From: Pseudomonas cremoricolorata
GTDB taxonomy: Bacteria; Pseudomonadota; Gammaproteobacteria; Pseudomonadales; Pseudomonadaceae
DNA length: 64,000 nucleotides
Assembly (NCBI RefSeq): GCF_000759535.1
Contig: NZ_CP009455.1
Coordinates: 744,001 to 808,000 of the forward strand
Reading direction: 5' to 3'
Below the pieces are notes generated by a model. That model did not search any database. It was not told the origin of the DNA and worked only from the letters and a program-made list of their open reading frames with translations. The position numbers and the translations under genes are program-made. Shown here one piece after another: positions 1-12,883 of this stretch; the stretch's first letter is position 1; each line of letters opens with the position of its first letter.

Positions 1-1759
1 TAGCAAGACCAATCGCCGCATGCACTTGCTCGACCGCCGCCTGCACCGACTGCTGGCGACGCTCGTTGTCGCGCAGCACCAGCAGCCCTTCACTGGCCTT
101 GCGCCCGGCTTGATCGATGGTCGCCACCGCTTCCTTGGCGCCTTGTTGCAGCGCGGTGATGTGCGCCTGGATATCGCCGGTCGAGCTCTGCGTCTTGCTC
201 GCCAACGCCCGCACCTCATCGGCCACCACGGCAAAGCCGCGGCCAGTCTCGCCGGCGCGGGCCGCCTCGATGGCAGCGTTCAATGCCAGCAGGTTGGTCT
301 GCTCGGCGATGCTATGGATCACCGTCAGCACCACCTCGATCTGCTCGCTCTGCTTGGCCAGGCGCTCGATCACCTGCGAGCCGCTATCGACCTGCCCGGC
401 CAGGTTCTCGATCAGCCCGGCCAACTGGGTCGAGGCGCGGCTGTTTTCATCGGTGGCCTGACGAATACCCACCACTTGCTGCAACGCTGCCTGCATCGCC
501 TGGCTTTCCGCCTGAGCCTCGTCGGCCATGCTCGACAGGTCACGCAAGCTGGCCGCCACTTCATCGCGTTGCAAGGCTGCTGCCGTGTCGGCGCCGCTGC
601 TGCGCTGGGCCATGGCCGCGATTTCGACACCGGTGCGCTGGGCCACCTCACCGGCCTCGCGGACGATGGGCTGCAGCTTGTCGATGAAGCGATTGACCGC
701 CGAGGCCATGTCACCGATTTCGTCGCGGCTGTCGAGCGGTACACGCTTGGTCAGGTCGCCCTCGCCTGCTGCCAGATCATCCAGCGCGGTAATCAGCAGG
801 CGCAACTTGCTCAGCACTCGCCGGCCCAGGACCACCGCCAGCACCCCCAGCATGGCCAGTCCGACCACCGCCAGGGCCAGGCCGATGCGCCAGCGCAGTT
901 CGCCGCTGGCCTCACGCACCGCCTGAGCGGTATTGGCCTGCATGGCGCTGGCACTGCCTTGGGCTTTTTCCAGGCGTTGGCGCAGGGTGTTGCCGCTGTC
1001 GGTGGCCGCCCCCACCAGGCTCTCGCCCACCAGTTGCTCACCGCTTGCGATCAGCGCGGCGAAGCGCTGGTCGAGGGCTTGCAGTTGCTGCTCGATGCCC
1101 GCAGTGGACACCCCCAGCAGCACCTTGCCGATTTCCGCGCCATTGGGGTTGATCGACGCTTCGACGAAATAAACCGCCGGGTCGCGGCGAGCGGCATCGA
1201 TGACCTTGTCCAAGGCGCGCTCGCCCTGGCCCTTGTCGATCAGCGCCTGGTTGATGGGGTTTTGCCGGTTGAGGTAGCGGGTCAGGTGCTGGCCCTGGGC
1301 ATCGTCGTACACGACGAACAACACATTCGGGTTGCGCTGGGCGCGCCGGGCGAAGTCCGAGAGCACCGGCACATCGCTGTCCCAGATCGCCCGCGGCGCT
1401 ACCGAGGCGAGCAGCTCGGCCATGTCGTTGGCCGACTCCTTGAGCGAGGTTTCCAGCGAAGCACGCAGTTGCTGCTGTTCGCTGTGCAGACGTTCGGACA
1501 ACCCCGCGCTCAGGCGCTGGCGGGTGCTGCTGGACAGGCTGTCGAGACCGGCGCGCACGTCCAGCCCGGCTTGCTGCAGATCAGCCGTGAGCTGGCGGCT
1601 ATCGTCGCCCAGGCGTTCGCCCAGTTCATCTTCCAGGGCGCTGACCGTGCTTCGGGTCAGTGCAACGGCCACCAGCACCTGCACCAAAAGCGCGATACCC
1701 AACGCAACGAACACAGGCCGCAGCAGGCGGCTTCGTAACAATGAAGGAATGGCAGACAC
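1..1759 (-). CDS. Methyl-accepting chemotaxis protein (3' end cut by window)
   Basis: Transmembrane chemoreceptor that would pass periplasmic ligand signals to CheA/CheW. Reading the minus strand, translation begins at a GTG (1759) preceded by GAGGG at good spacing. TM1 is about residues 15-34, a periplasmic domain of about 255 residues follows, TM2 is about residues 290-312 ([15 protein letters not shown]), then a HAMP segment and the cytoplasmic signalling domain. The highly conserved hairpin tip ([19 protein letters not shown]) lies at about residues 481-500. At least 586 residues are present; the C-terminus lies before base 1. The ligand-binding domain was not assigned, so the signal sensed is unknown. 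It is a single-gene unit separated from purA by a terminator. Confidence 0.95.
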   Translation of the reverse strand, partial: MSAIPSLLRSRLLRPVFVALGIALLVQVLVAVALTRSTVSALEDELGERLGDDSRQLTADLQQAGLDVRAGLDSLSSSTRQRLSAGLSERLHSEQQQLRASLETSLKESANDMAELLASVAPRAIWDSDVPVLSDFARRAQRNPNVLFVVYDDAQGQHLTRYLNRQNPINQALIDKGQGERALDKVIDAARRDPAVYFVEASINPNGAEIGKVLLGVSTAGIEQQLQALDQRFAALIASGEQLVGESLVGAATDSGNTLRQRLEKAQGSASAMQANTAQAVREASGELRWRIGLALAVVGLAMLGVLAVVLGRRVLSKLRLLITALDDLAAGEGDLTKRVPLDSRDEIGDMASAVNRFIDKLQPIVREAGEVAQRTGVEIAAMAQRSSGADTAAALQRDEVAASLRDLSSMADEAQAESQAMQAALQQVVGIRQATDENSRASTQLAGLIENLAGQVDSGSQVIERLAKQSEQIEVVLTVIHSIAEQTNLLALNAAIEAARAGETGRGFAVVADEVRALASKTQSSTGDIQAHITALQQGAKEAVATIDQAGRKASEGLLVLRDNERRQQSVQAAVEQVHAAIGLA

Positions 1760-1888
1760 GGTATGACCCTCGTGTTTTCTGGCGCCACTATTTTGATGGC
1801 ATCTACAGAAACTTCTTACAGCAAGGGTTATGCCGCCACAGCAGGCGTATCGGCCAAGGTCTGGTAGCGAGTCGATCGAGCGCCCAAG

Positions 1889-1923
1889 AAAAACGCCGCG
1901 GTCCCTGGCGGGAGCGCGGCGTT
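1889..1923 (-). terminator. Intrinsic terminator after purA
   Basis: On the minus strand AACGCCGCG and CGCGGCGTT form a 9-bp stem around a loop of about 14 nt, followed directly by a T run. It starts about 20 bp past the purA stop and separates purA from the chemoreceptor gene downstream on the same strand. Confidence 0.8.
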
Positions 1924-1943
1924 GGCTCAGCGGTTACGGCTGA

Positions 1944-4477
<2,534 letters not shown>

Positions 4478-4754
4478 TACGCCATTTCCCCTCTGGTCCG
4501 GGCGGACTGCCCGCGGGCAGCCTTGAGTGAAGCAGGTGTTGGCGCACAATGACGGGCAGCACCGATCCCAGCGCTACCACCGTGCCAACACCCTGTGAAT
4601 ACGTGACGTCGTGAACATGCAGGGCTCCGTTAGCAGCAAACGGACCTTGCAGACGCAAAAAAGCCGGGAATTTCCCGGCTGCCCGATCATACACCGCTTT
4701 TGATTCGGGATGCACCCCGCCGAGCATTTTAGGCGCCCGGCGGGATGACTCACA
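4478..4754. other. Intergenic region hflC-hisZ
   Basis: This 277-bp gap holds a GC-rich hairpin just after the hflC stop (about 4705-4745), the hflC terminator, and then about 180 bp of probable hisZ promoter and leader with no convincing gene. A 14-codon reading frame starting near 4617 has no family match and only one His codon. In some pseudomonads a small DUF2065 gene lies between hflC and hisZ; none is recognisable here. Confidence 0.6.
4657..4680 (-). terminator. Intrinsic terminator downstream of hflC
   Basis: The minus strand reads AGCCGGGAAATTCCCGGCT followed by TTTTT: a GC-rich stem, small loop and uridine tract. It should end the hfq-hflX-hflK-hflC transcript and insulate hisZ. 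Confidence 0.85.
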
Positions 4755-5624
4755 TCACGGCTTGCTCTTGTCCAGGTAGCGGAAGAACTCGTTCTTCGGA
4801 TCCAGGACCAGCACGTCGCTCTTGCTGGAGAAGCTCTCGCGATACGCCTGCAGGCTGCGGTAGAAGGCGTAGAAGTCCGCATCCTGACCGTAGGCCTTGG
4901 CGTAGATGGCAGCAGACTGCGCATCACCATCACCGCGGGTTTCCTCGGCCTCACGATACGCTTCGGCCAGCAGCACACGGCGCTGACGGTCGGCGTCGGC
5001 GCGAATACCTTCGGCCAGCTCGTTACCCTTGGCACGGTGCTCGCGAGCCTCACGTTCACGCTCGGTGCTCATGCGGTCGAAGACGCTGCGGTTGACTTCC
5101 TTGGGCAGGTCGATGGCCTTGACCCGCACATCGATCACCTCGATGCCCAGTTCCTTGTTGGCCATGCGGTTCAGCGAAGCGGTGATGTCGGCCATCAGCG
5201 CGTCACGCTCACCCGACACCACTTCGTGCAGGGTGCGCTTACCGAACTGGTCACGCAGACCACTTTCCAGACGACGGGACAGACGCTCGTCGGCGATCTG
5301 CTTCATGCCGGAGGTGGCGGTGTAGTAACGCTCGGCGTCCTTGACCCGCCATTTGGCGTAGGCATCGACCATCACCGCTTTCTTCTCGAGGGTCAGGAAG
5401 CGTTGAGTGGGCGCGTCGAGGGTCATCAGGCGTGCATCGAACTTGCGCACCTGGTTGACGTAGGGAACCTTCACATGCAGGCCAGGCTGGACGTCGGCCT
5501 GAACCACGCGACCGAATTGCAGCAGGACCGCACGCTCGGTTTGCGCGACGATATAGAAGCAGTTCCAGCCAACCACGGCGATGACCACCGCAGCGATCAG
5601 GACGAACAGCGATTTATTGCTCAT
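4755..5624 (-). CDS. hflC: HflC, SPFH-domain modulator of FtsH protease
   Basis: Inner-membrane protein of the HflKC complex, which assembles around the FtsH protease and modulates its access to membrane substrates. The 289-residue protein has one N-terminal membrane anchor (about residues 6-26, LFVLIAAVVIAVVGWNCFYIV) and a periplasmic SPFH/band-7 domain, ending ...FRYLDKSKP. Its ATG shares one base with the hflK stop (TGATG), giving tight translational coupling. It is followed by a strong terminator. Confidence 0.97.
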   Translation of the reverse strand: MSNKSLFVLIAAVVIAVVGWNCFYIVAQTERAVLLQFGRVVQADVQPGLHVKVPYVNQVRKFDARLMTLDAPTQRFLTLEKKAVMVDAYAKWRVKDAERYYTATSGMKQIADERLSRRLESGLRDQFGKRTLHEVVSGERDALMADITASLNRMANKELGIEVIDVRVKAIDLPKEVNRSVFDRMSTEREREAREHRAKGNELAEGIRADADRQRRVLLAEAYREAEETRGDGDAQSAAIYAKAYGQDADFYAFYRSLQAYRESFSSKSDVLVLDPKNEFFRYLDKSKP

Positions 5625-6808
5625 CAGCGGCTCTCCCTGGTACGCGGCGCCTGTTGTTGCGATTGCGAGTCCTGGGTCGTGCGCGCGGCGGCGTCGTTGA
5701 CCGACGGCGAGGCGTTATTCGACGAGGACGGTGCGTTGCGGCTGCCTTCGACCATCTTGTCCAGCGGCAGGTAGAGCAGGTTGTTCTGCCCATCCTTGGT
5801 CGCCACCATGACTTTGCTGGTGTTGCTGTAGACCTCTTGCATGGTCTCCAGATACAGACGCTGACGGGTCACGTCAGGGGCCTTGCGGTACTCGGCCACC
5901 AGCTTGGTGAAGCGGTCGGCCTCACCCTTGGAGCGGGCGATGACTTCGTCGCGGTAACCGTTGGCATCTTCGATGATGCGCTGCGCCTGACCACGGGCTT
6001 CCGGCACCACGCCATTGGCGTAGGACTCGGCCTGGTTGCGGGCGCGCTGCTCGTCTTCACGGGCACGGATCACGTCGTCGAAGGCTTCCTGCACTTCACG
6101 CGGGGCTGCCGCGCTTTGCACGTTCACCTGGGTGACGGTGATGCCGGTACGGTAAGTGTCGAGGAAACGCTGCAGACGTTCGCGGATGTCCACGGCCATC
6201 TGTTCACGGCCTTCGGTCAGCACCTGGTCCATCGATGTGGAACCGACCACGTGGCGCAGAGCGCTGTCGGTGGCATGTTGCAGGCTGATTTCCGGCTGGT
6301 CGACGTTGAGCACGAAGTCTTGCAGGTTGGTGATCTTGTACTGCACGGTCAGCGGCACTTCGACGATGTTTTCGTCTTCGGTGAGCATCTGCCCCTGCTT
6401 GGTGTAGGCACGCTCGCGCGTGACGTTTTCCATGTACTTGCGATCGATCGGCGGGAAGTAGATGTTCAGGCCCGGCCCGACCGTTTCATAGTACTTGCCG
6501 AAGCGCAGAACCACGGCCTGCTCTTGCTCGTCGACCACATACACGGCGCTGTACAGCCAGATGGCCGCCAGCACGGCCAGGCCGATGCCGAGCAGGCCCA
6601 GGCCGCCGCCCTTGCCGATGTTGCGGTCACCACCGCCACCGCGTTTCTTGCCACCACCGAACATGCCGTTCAGGCTGTCCTGCAGCTTGCGGAAGGCCTC
6701 GTCGAGATCCGGTGGCCCCTTCTTGTCGCCACCACCGCCGCCGCCACCGCGCCGACCGCCCCAGGGATCTTGATTGTTCGAGTTGCCACCCGGCTCATTC
6801 CAAGCCAT
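5624..6808 (-). CDS. hflK: HflK, SPFH-domain modulator of FtsH protease
   Basis: Partner of HflC. The 394-residue product starts MAWNEPGGNSNNQDPWGGRR, with a glycine-rich cytoplasmic N-terminus (to about residue 69), one membrane segment at about 69-91 and the band-7 domain after it, with a Ser/Gln-rich C-terminal tail. The open frame continues upstream to 6844, but the ATG at 6808 is preceded by GGAG and matches the family start. It lies 96 bp after hflX with a hairpin in between, so part of the upstream transcript may stop before hflK. Confidence 0.96.
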   Translation of the reverse strand: MAWNEPGGNSNNQDPWGGRRGGGGGGGDKKGPPDLDEAFRKLQDSLNGMFGGGKKRGGGGDRNIGKGGGLGLLGIGLAVLAAIWLYSAVYVVDEQEQAVVLRFGKYYETVGPGLNIYFPPIDRKYMENVTRERAYTKQGQMLTEDENIVEVPLTVQYKITNLQDFVLNVDQPEISLQHATDSALRHVVGSTSMDQVLTEGREQMAVDIRERLQRFLDTYRTGITVTQVNVQSAAAPREVQEAFDDVIRAREDEQRARNQAESYANGVVPEARGQAQRIIEDANGYRDEVIARSKGEADRFTKLVAEYRKAPDVTRQRLYLETMQEVYSNTSKVMVATKDGQNNLLYLPLDKMVEGSRNAPSSSNNASPSVNDAAARTTQDSQSQQQAPRTRESR

Positions 6809-6825
6809 AGCGCTCTCCATCTGAT

Positions 6826-6852
6826 AAAGCAAAGACGCGCCCACGGCGCGCC
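6826..6852 (-). terminator. Possible attenuator between hflX and hflK
   Basis: The minus-strand RNA can form GGCGCGCC-GUG-GGCGCGUC, an 8-bp stem with one G-U pair and a 3-nt loop, followed by UUUGCUUU. It sits just upstream of the hflK Shine-Dalgarno. It could partially terminate readthrough from hfq-hflX. The U tract is interrupted, so strength is uncertain. Confidence 0.5.
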
Positions 6853-6904
6853 GGCCAATGCTACAGAATGCCTGTCACCGCTGCCCGGCGACCTCGATGG
6901 GCAT

Positions 6905-8206
6905 TTATTGCAAAGTGTGTTGTTCGATGAACACCTGAGGCTCCAGGCCTTCCCGGCTGACCAGGCGATTGAGTTCGACCCGGGGCAAACGCACGTCCAG
7001 CAGACTGCTGCCCTGTTCGTCATGGGCCTCACTGCGTACCGCGCCAAGCGAGAAGAACTGCGCGCGCAAGCGCGCGTACTGCTGCTCGAGGCGCAGCGTA
7101 CCGACGAACAGGTCATCCCCCAACAACTCGGCAATCGCCTGGCCCACCAGCTCCAGGCCGCGCCCGTCACGCGCCGAGACCCAGACCCGCTGCGGCTTGC
7201 CATCGGCATCGCGCTGGATCTGTGGCTCGACTTCTTCAAGCAGGTCGAGTTTGTTATAGACCTCCAGGATCGGCAAGCCTTGCGCGCCAATCTCGCCCAG
7301 CACGGCCAGCACCTGCTCGATCTGCTCCATGCGCTCGGGCTCATGGGCGTCGATCACGTGCAGCAGCAGGTCGGAGTTGCTCGACTCCTCGAGCGTGGCG
7401 CGAAACGCCTCGACCAGCTTGTGTGGCAGGTGGCGGATGAAGCCCACGGTGTCGGCCAGCACGATCGGACCGAGGTCGGCCAGCTCGAGCCGGCGCAAGG
7501 TCGGGTCGAGGGTGGCGAACAGTTGGTCGGCGGCGAACACCTCTGACTGGGTCAGGGCATTGAACAGCGTCGACTTGCCGGCGTTGGTATAGCCCACCAG
7601 GGACACCGAGGGGATGTCGGCACGGCGTCGGCCACGGCGAGCCTGCTCGCGCTGGCTGCGGACCTTCTCCAGACGCGACTTGATCTGCCGCAGGCGCACC
7701 CGCAGCAGACGCCGGTCGGTTTCCAGCTGGGTCTCCCCCGGCCCGCGCATGCCGATCCCGCCCTTTTGCCGCTCAAGGTGGGTCCAGCCACGTACCAGGC
7801 GCGTGCTCATGTGCTCGAGCTGAGCCAGCTCGACCTGCAGTTTGCCTTCATGGGTACGTGCGCGTTGCGCGAAGATGTCGAGGATCAGCCCGGTGCGGTC
7901 GAGCACCCGGCACTCGAACACGCGTTCGAGGTTACGCTCCTGACTGGGGGTGAGGGTGTGATTGAAAATCACCAGATCGACGTGTTCGGTCTTGACCAGG
8001 TCGCGCAACTCTTCGACCTTGCCGCTGCCGATCAGGAACTTGGCCGTGGGCTGATGGCGCGAGACCGTCGCCAGTTGCACGATCTCTGCCCCGGCCGAGA
8101 GGGCCAACTCCTGAAACTCCTGCGGGTCTTCGCGCGCCTCAGGGTTCTGTCCTTCCAAGTGAACGAGCAGGGCCCGTTCACCACCACCGTGGCGCTCAAA
8201 GAACAA
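6905..8206 (-). CDS. hflX: Ribosome-associated GTPase HflX
   Basis: Translational GTPase that splits or rescues stalled 70S ribosomes, notably under heat stress. The 433-residue protein has the HflX N-terminal domain, a coiled linker (about residues 150-195) and a G domain with P-loop GYTNAGKST at about residue 202, the DTVGFIRHLP switch region and NKLD. Translation appears to start at a TTG (8206) preceded by AGGAG at ideal spacing; the N-terminus reads (M)FFERHGGGERALLVHLEG, as in other Pseudomonas HflX. It begins 12 bp after the hfq stop. Confidence 0.96.
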   Translation of the reverse strand: MFFERHGGGERALLVHLEGQNPEAREDPQEFQELALSAGAEIVQLATVSRHQPTAKFLIGSGKVEELRDLVKTEHVDLVIFNHTLTPSQERNLERVFECRVLDRTGLILDIFAQRARTHEGKLQVELAQLEHMSTRLVRGWTHLERQKGGIGMRGPGETQLETDRRLLRVRLRQIKSRLEKVRSQREQARRGRRRADIPSVSLVGYTNAGKSTLFNALTQSEVFAADQLFATLDPTLRRLELADLGPIVLADTVGFIRHLPHKLVEAFRATLEESSNSDLLLHVIDAHEPERMEQIEQVLAVLGEIGAQGLPILEVYNKLDLLEEVEPQIQRDADGKPQRVWVSARDGRGLELVGQAIAELLGDDLFVGTLRLEQQYARLRAQFFSLGAVRSEAHDEQGSSLLDVRLPRVELNRLVSREGLEPQVFIEQHTLQ

Positions 8207-8218
8207 TACGGACTCCTA

Positions 8219-8479
8219 TCAGGCGTTGCCTGGTTCGCTGTCACCGTGATCGGCGTCGGATGGGCTGGGCAGACGCACCGGACGGGCAGGAACCACGGTG
8301 GAGATCGCGTGCTTGTAGACCATCTGGCTGACGGTGTTCTTCAGCAGCACGACGAACTGGTCGAAGGATTCGATTGAGCCCTGCAGTTTGATCCCGTTGA
8401 CGAGGTAGATGGATACCGGGACCTTTTCTTTTCTCAAGGTGTTCAAGTAAGGGTCTTGTAGCGAATGCCCTTTTGACAT
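8219..8479 (-). CDS. hfq: RNA chaperone Hfq
   Basis: Hexameric Sm-like protein that pairs small RNAs with mRNAs; in Pseudomonas it also works with Crc in catabolite repression. The 86-residue product starts [20 protein letters not shown], has the Sm1 region ([20 protein letters not shown]) and the Sm2 YKHAIST motif, then a short acidic tail typical of Pseudomonas. The ATG at 8479 follows CAGGAG; an in-frame start eight codons upstream is not needed. First gene of the hfq-hflX-hflKC run, 94 bp after miaA. Confidence 0.98.
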   Translation of the reverse strand: MSKGHSLQDPYLNTLRKEKVPVSIYLVNGIKLQGSIESFDQFVVLLKNTVSQMVYKHAISTVVPARPVRLPSPSDADHGDSEPGNA

Positions 8480-8573
8480 ATGCCGCACTCCTGTAAGGAT
8501 CAATAATAGAAAATCAGAAAAAACAACGAATTCCGCCGACCTTTCGCAAGAATAGACGGCAATTGGCAGGGAC

Positions 8574-9545
8574 TCAGCTCAATATGGAGACGCTTCCCAG
8601 GTATTTCAAGGTGCGAGACAGATTGTCGCAAGCCAGGCTGTCGAGCCACTGAACGTCAGACCACCCGCGCAACCAGGTGAACTGCCGCTTGGCCAGTTGC
8701 CGGGTTGCGATGATGCCGCGTTCGCGCATCTGCGCCTCGTCCAGTTGGCCATCGAGGTACTCCCACACCTGCCGGTAACCCACCGCCCGTATGGACGGCA
8801 GACCTGCATGCAGATCGGCCCTGGCTCGCAACGTTCGGACCTCGTCGACGAAGCCCTGTTCCAGCATCTGGGAAAATCGTAACGCAATTCGCTGATGCAA
8901 AATGTGACGATCTGTAGGAGCGATCGCCAAACTCGCCACAGTATAGGGCAAATGGCCCGACGCGCCTGTGTCTGGATCGCGACTTTCAGCCAATTGACGC
9001 TGGCGATGTTCGGTCATGCTCAAGCCGCTGACCCGCTGCACCTCCAGCGCGCGAATCAACCGCTGAGGATCGTTGCGATGGATGCGTGCGGCCGAGACCG
9101 GATCGACCGCCTCCAGCAGGCGGTGCAGCTCACCCAGCCCCTGCTCGGCGGCGATGGCTTCGAGCTCGGCGCGCACCTGCGGATCGGCCGCCGGCATGTC
9201 GGCCAGGCCTTCGAGCAACGCCTTGTAATAGAGCATGGTGCCGCCGACCAGCAGCGGAATGTTGCCGCGCGCGGTGATCTCGGCCATGGCCTGCAGGGCA
9301 TCATGACGAAACTCTGCGGCCGAATAGCTCTGCGCGGGATCGAGGATGTCGATCAGCCGGTGCGGGTGGGCGGCCAGCACCTCCCTGGAGGGTTTGGCGG
9401 TGCCGATGTCCATGCCGCGGTAGATCAGCGCCGAATCGACGCTGATCAGTTCGCAAGGCAGGTGTTTCGTCAGCTCGATGGCCAGATCGGTCTTGCCCGC
9501 CGCAGTCGGGCCCATCAGGAATATTGCCGGGGGCTTGCCACTCAT
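8574..9545 (-). CDS. miaA: tRNA dimethylallyltransferase
   Basis: Transfers dimethylallyl from DMAPP to N6 of A37 in tRNAs that read UNN codons. The 323-residue protein has the P-loop [14 protein letters not shown] (about residues 12-25) and the [16 protein letters not shown] substrate-binding segment (about 38-53). It starts one base after the mutL stop, so the two are coupled, and precedes hfq as in most gamma-proteobacteria. Confidence 0.97.
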   Translation of the reverse strand: MSGKPPAIFLMGPTAAGKTDLAIELTKHLPCELISVDSALIYRGMDIGTAKPSREVLAAHPHRLIDILDPAQSYSAAEFRHDALQAMAEITARGNIPLLVGGTMLYYKALLEGLADMPAADPQVRAELEAIAAEQGLGELHRLLEAVDPVSAARIHRNDPQRLIRALEVQRVSGLSMTEHRQRQLAESRDPDTGASGHLPYTVASLAIAPTDRHILHQRIALRFSQMLEQGFVDEVRTLRARADLHAGLPSIRAVGYRQVWEYLDGQLDEAQMRERGIIATRQLAKRQFTWLRGWSDVQWLDSLACDNLSRTLKYLGSVSILS

Positions 9546-9546
9546 G

Positions 9547-11442
9547 TCATCGACCGCGCAGGAACAGTTTATCCAGATCGTCCAGGCCCATCTGCGTCCA
9601 GGTTGGACGGCCGTGGTTGCACTGGCCGCTGCGCTCGGTGTTTTCCATATCGCGCAGCAAAGCGTTCATTTCGGCCAGCGCCAGACGCCGGTTGGCGCGT
9701 ACCGCGCCGTGGCAGGCCATGGTGCCGAGCAGCTCGTTGAGGTGCGCCTGGATACGGTCGCTGGTGCCGTACTCCATGAGGTCAGCGAGCACATCCTGCA
9801 CCAGACGATTGGCTTCGGCCTGCTTGAGCAACGCCGGAATCTGCCGGATCGCCAGGGTTTCCGGACCCAGGCGCTGCAACTCGAAGCCCAGACGCTGGAA
9901 CCATTGTGCGTGTTCTTCGGCGCAATCGGCTTCGCGCTGGCTCAGCGCCAGAGACTCGGGCACCAGCAACGGCTGGCCACTCAAGCCCTCGCTGGCCATG
10001 GCGATCTTCAGTCGCTCGTACATGATGCGTTCGTGGGCCGCATGCATGTCCACCAGCACCAGCCCGACCGCGTTTTCCGAGAGGATATAAATGCCCTTGA
10101 GCTGCGCCAGGGCATAGCCGAGTGGTGGGATATCACCCTGTGATTCGGGCAGGCCAGGGGCCGCGCCACTGCCTAACGGCGCGAAATACTCGCGATAGAC
10201 CGCCTGCGCCTCGGCGGCTGGCACGGGCTGCGAGGGGCGTGGCGAGTAGTTGTACTGATAGCCCGCACCGCTGCCACTGCCAGGCGCCGCCTGCGAAGGC
10301 GCGGCCTGCATCGGTTCCAGCAGTGATGCCGACAGGCGCATTTCGCCCTGTCCGCCAAACTCGCCGGCCTGGGTGCCGCTGGGCCTGGGCACCTCGGGGG
10401 CGGCGGCGGGGGCGGCGAGCTGATCGTCCGGGCGAACATCGGCGAGGGCGCGGTGCAAGGTGCTGTAGAGAAAGTCGTGAACCATGCGCCCCTCGCGGAA
10501 GCGCACCTCATGCTTGGTCGGGTGAACGTTGACGTCCACCCCGCTCGGTTCCAGTTCAAGGAACAGCACGAAGGTCGGGTGGCGGCCGTTGAACAGCACA
10601 TCCCGGTAGGCCTGGCGTACGGCGTGGGCGACCAGTTTGTCGCGTACCGCACGGCCGTTGACGAAGAAGTACTGCAGGTCGGCCTGGCTGCGCGAGAACG
10701 TCGGCAGTCCAACCCAGCCCCATAGACGCACGCCATTGCGCTCGACATCCACCGGCAAGGCCTGCTCGAGAAAACCCGGCCCGCAGATGCTGCCGACGCG
10801 GCGCGCGCGGCTGGTGTCGTCCGGCGCTTCGTGCAAGCTGAGCACGGTCTTGCCGTTGTGGCGCACGTGGAAACCGACATCGAAACGCGCAAGGGCCAGG
10901 CGCCGTATGACTTCCTGAAGGTGGTCGAATTCGGTCTTTTCCGTCTTGAGAAACTTGCGCCGCGCCGGGGTGTTGAAAAACAGGTCGCGCACTTCGACCG
11001 AGGTACCGACCGGGTGCGCCGCAGGTTGGACCCGCGGCGCCATGTCGCGACCTTCGGTTTCGACCTGCCAGGCCTCACTGGCCTCGACGGTACGCGAGGT
11101 GAGGGTCAGGCGCGACACCGAACTGATCGACGCCAGTGCCTCGCCGCGAAAGCCCAGGCTCAGCACCCCTTCAAGGTCTTCGAGTTCACGAATCTTGCTG
11201 GTGGCGTGACGGGCCAGGGCCAGTGGCAGGTCGTCGGCGGAGATTCCAACACCGTCGTCGCGCACCCGCAGCAGCTTGACCCCGCCTTGCTCGACTTCGA
11301 TATCGATGCGCCGGGCACCGGAGTCGAGGCTGTTTTCCAGCAATTCCTTGGCCACCGATGCTGGCCGCTCGACCACCTCACCGGCAGCAATCTGGTTGGC
11401 GAGCCGCGGGCTGAGCAGCTCGATACGCGAACCGCCACTCAT
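9547..11442 (-). CDS. mutL: DNA mismatch repair protein MutL (endonuclease-type)
   Basis: Couples MutS mismatch recognition to strand removal. The 631-residue protein has the GHKL ATPase N-terminus ([20 protein letters not shown], then DDGVGI and GFRGEAL), a variable Pro/Ala/Gln-rich linker at about 340-420, and a C-terminal dimerisation domain. That domain contains [12 protein letters not shown] (about residues 463-474), which fits the DQHA-x2-E-x4-E metal-binding endonuclease motif, plus ACHGAVRA and CNHGRPTW near the end. It should therefore nick DNA itself, unlike E. coli MutL. Its ATG overlaps the amiB stop by 4 bp. Confidence 0.97.
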   Translation of the reverse strand: MSGGSRIELLSPRLANQIAAGEVVERPASVAKELLENSLDSGARRIDIEVEQGGVKLLRVRDDGVGISADDLPLALARHATSKIRELEDLEGVLSLGFRGEALASISSVSRLTLTSRTVEASEAWQVETEGRDMAPRVQPAAHPVGTSVEVRDLFFNTPARRKFLKTEKTEFDHLQEVIRRLALARFDVGFHVRHNGKTVLSLHEAPDDTSRARRVGSICGPGFLEQALPVDVERNGVRLWGWVGLPTFSRSQADLQYFFVNGRAVRDKLVAHAVRQAYRDVLFNGRHPTFVLFLELEPSGVDVNVHPTKHEVRFREGRMVHDFLYSTLHRALADVRPDDQLAAPAAAPEVPRPSGTQAGEFGGQGEMRLSASLLEPMQAAPSQAAPGSGSGAGYQYNYSPRPSQPVPAAEAQAVYREYFAPLGSGAAPGLPESQGDIPPLGYALAQLKGIYILSENAVGLVLVDMHAAHERIMYERLKIAMASEGLSGQPLLVPESLALSQREADCAEEHAQWFQRLGFELQRLGPETLAIRQIPALLKQAEANRLVQDVLADLMEYGTSDRIQAHLNELLGTMACHGAVRANRRLALAEMNALLRDMENTERSGQCNHGRPTWTQMGLDDLDKLFLRGR

Positions 11443-12881
11443 TGTTGCGACGCCAGCGTGGTCGCCGGAATGTTCAGGTGCTGACCGACCTTGAGCTCAT
11501 CGCTTCTAAGGCCATTGGTGCTGCGCAGGCTCACCACGCTGACCTGGTAACGCACGGCGATCATTGCCAGGGTTTCACCGGGGCGTACGGTGTGATCCCG
11601 CGGGCCCTGGGCGATCTTGCCGCTGTCGCGCAGCCAGGCAATGTAGGTGCCCGGCGGTGGGTTCTGCTGGAAGAACTGCCGCACGCCGGTATGAATCGAG
11701 CGCGCCAGGGCCTGCTGGTGACTGCGGGTGGCCAGCTTGGCCGCCTCGTTGGCGTTGGAGATGAAGCCGGTCTCGACCAGAATCGAGGGAATGTCCGGCG
11801 ACTTCAGCACCATGAATCCGGCCTGCTCGACGCGTTGTTTGTGCAGCGAGGTGATGCGGCCCATGTTGCCCAGTACTTTCTGCCCGACGTTGAGGCTGGA
11901 GCTGAGCGTGGCAGTCATCGACAGGTCGAGCAGCACGCCTGCGAGCATGCGGTCCTTGTCGTCGAGGCTGACGTTGCCGGCACCACCGATCAGGTCGGAG
12001 CGGTTTTCCGTGTCGGCCAACCAGCGCGCGGTTTCAGAGGTGGCGCCGCGGTCGGACAAGGCGAACACCGAGGCCCCGAACGCGGCCTTGGACGGCGCGG
12101 CGTCGGCGTGGATCGACACGAACAGGTCAGCGCCCTTCTTGCGGGCGATCTCGGTGCGCTTGCGCAGCGGGATGAAATAGTCGCCTGTACGGGTCAGCTC
12201 GGCGCGGAAGCCCTTCTCGGTATTGATCTGGCGCTGCAGTTCCTTGGCGATCTGCAGCACGATGTCTTTTTCGTGCTGGCCGCGTCCGCCGGAAGCCCCA
12301 GGGTCTTCGCCGCCATGTCCGGCGTCGATGGCCACCACGATGTCGCGCTTGCCACTGGGTACCGGCGGCAGCTTGATCTGTGGCTGAGCCGGCGTGACCG
12401 GCACTGCAGGGGTGGTCACCGGTGGCACTACCGGCGGGGTTGGCGCGACCGTCGGCGTCGGCGTGCTGGCCGCCACGGCATCGGCCTCCTGGTCGTATAG
12501 ATCGACCACCAGGCGATTGCCATATTGGGCGTTGGGCGCCAGGGTGAAGCTCTTGGGCGTGACCGATTTCTTCAGATCGATGACCACCCGAAGGTCAGTG
12601 GGCGTGCGCTGGGCCGAACGGACGCTGGTGATCGGCGTGTTGGAGGTCGAAGCATTCAGCGAACCGCCCAGGGTGGCGCCATTGATGTCGATGACCAGAC
12701 GATCGGGCGCGCTCAAGGTGAAGACGCTGTGCTGAACAGGGCCGGAAAGGTCGAAGACCAGGCGTGTATTGTCCGGCGCGCGCCACAGGCGCATGCTCTT
12801 GACCTGCGTGACAGCCCACGCTTGCAGGGTCACCGCGCTGAGCAGCAGCCCGACAACGGCGACCAGTGCGCGTCTGCGCAT
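11439..12881 (-). CDS. amiB: N-acetylmuramoyl-L-alanine amidase (AMIN + Amidase_3 + LysM)
   Basis: Periplasmic zinc amidase that cleaves the stem peptide from MurNAc during daughter-cell separation. The 480-residue protein has a signal peptide (about residues 1-23), an AMIN domain (about 27-125) for septal targeting, a Pro/Thr/Val-rich linker (about 135-172), an Amidase_3 domain (about 185-405) with zinc-ligand motifs [14 protein letters not shown] and VSIHADAAP, and a C-terminal LysM (about 430-473, [13 protein letters not shown]). The LysM and genomic place next to mutL and tsaE match Pseudomonas AmiB. Two bases separate it from tsaE. Confidence 0.95.
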   Translation of the reverse strand: MRRRALVAVVGLLLSAVTLQAWAVTQVKSMRLWRAPDNTRLVFDLSGPVQHSVFTLSAPDRLVIDINGATLGGSLNASTSNTPITSVRSAQRTPTDLRVVIDLKKSVTPKSFTLAPNAQYGNRLVVDLYDQEADAVAASTPTPTVAPTPPVVPPVTTPAVPVTPAQPQIKLPPVPSGKRDIVVAIDAGHGGEDPGASGGRGQHEKDIVLQIAKELQRQINTEKGFRAELTRTGDYFIPLRKRTEIARKKGADLFVSIHADAAPSKAAFGASVFALSDRGATSETARWLADTENRSDLIGGAGNVSLDDKDRMLAGVLLDLSMTATLSSSLNVGQKVLGNMGRITSLHKQRVEQAGFMVLKSPDIPSILVETGFISNANEAAKLATRSHQQALARSIHTGVRQFFQQNPPPGTYIAWLRDSGKIAQGPRDHTVRPGETLAMIAVRYQVSVVSLRSTNGLRSDELKVGQHLNIPATTLASQQ

Positions 12882-12883
12882 AC

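Noticed and set aside
20..1738. 572-codon plus-strand reading frame opposite the chemoreceptor
   Set aside because: It is the antisense of a clear MCP, lacks any recognisable domain and is Gln/Arg/His-rich, as expected from G/C third-position bias.
1847..1854. FliA-like -10 (GCCGATAC) upstream of the chemoreceptor
   Set aside because: The sequence 11 bp upstream (GACTCGCT) does not resemble TAAAGTTT, so the site is not supported.
4574..4620. Possible histidine leader peptide upstream of hisZ
   Set aside because: The 14-codon frame has a single His codon, and the nearby terminator lies upstream of it and belongs to hflC, so there is no attenuator arrangement.
8908..8925. REP-like core (GATCTGTAGGAGCG) inside miaA
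   Set aside because: It encodes conserved MiaA residues in frame, and the rest of the REP palindrome is missing.
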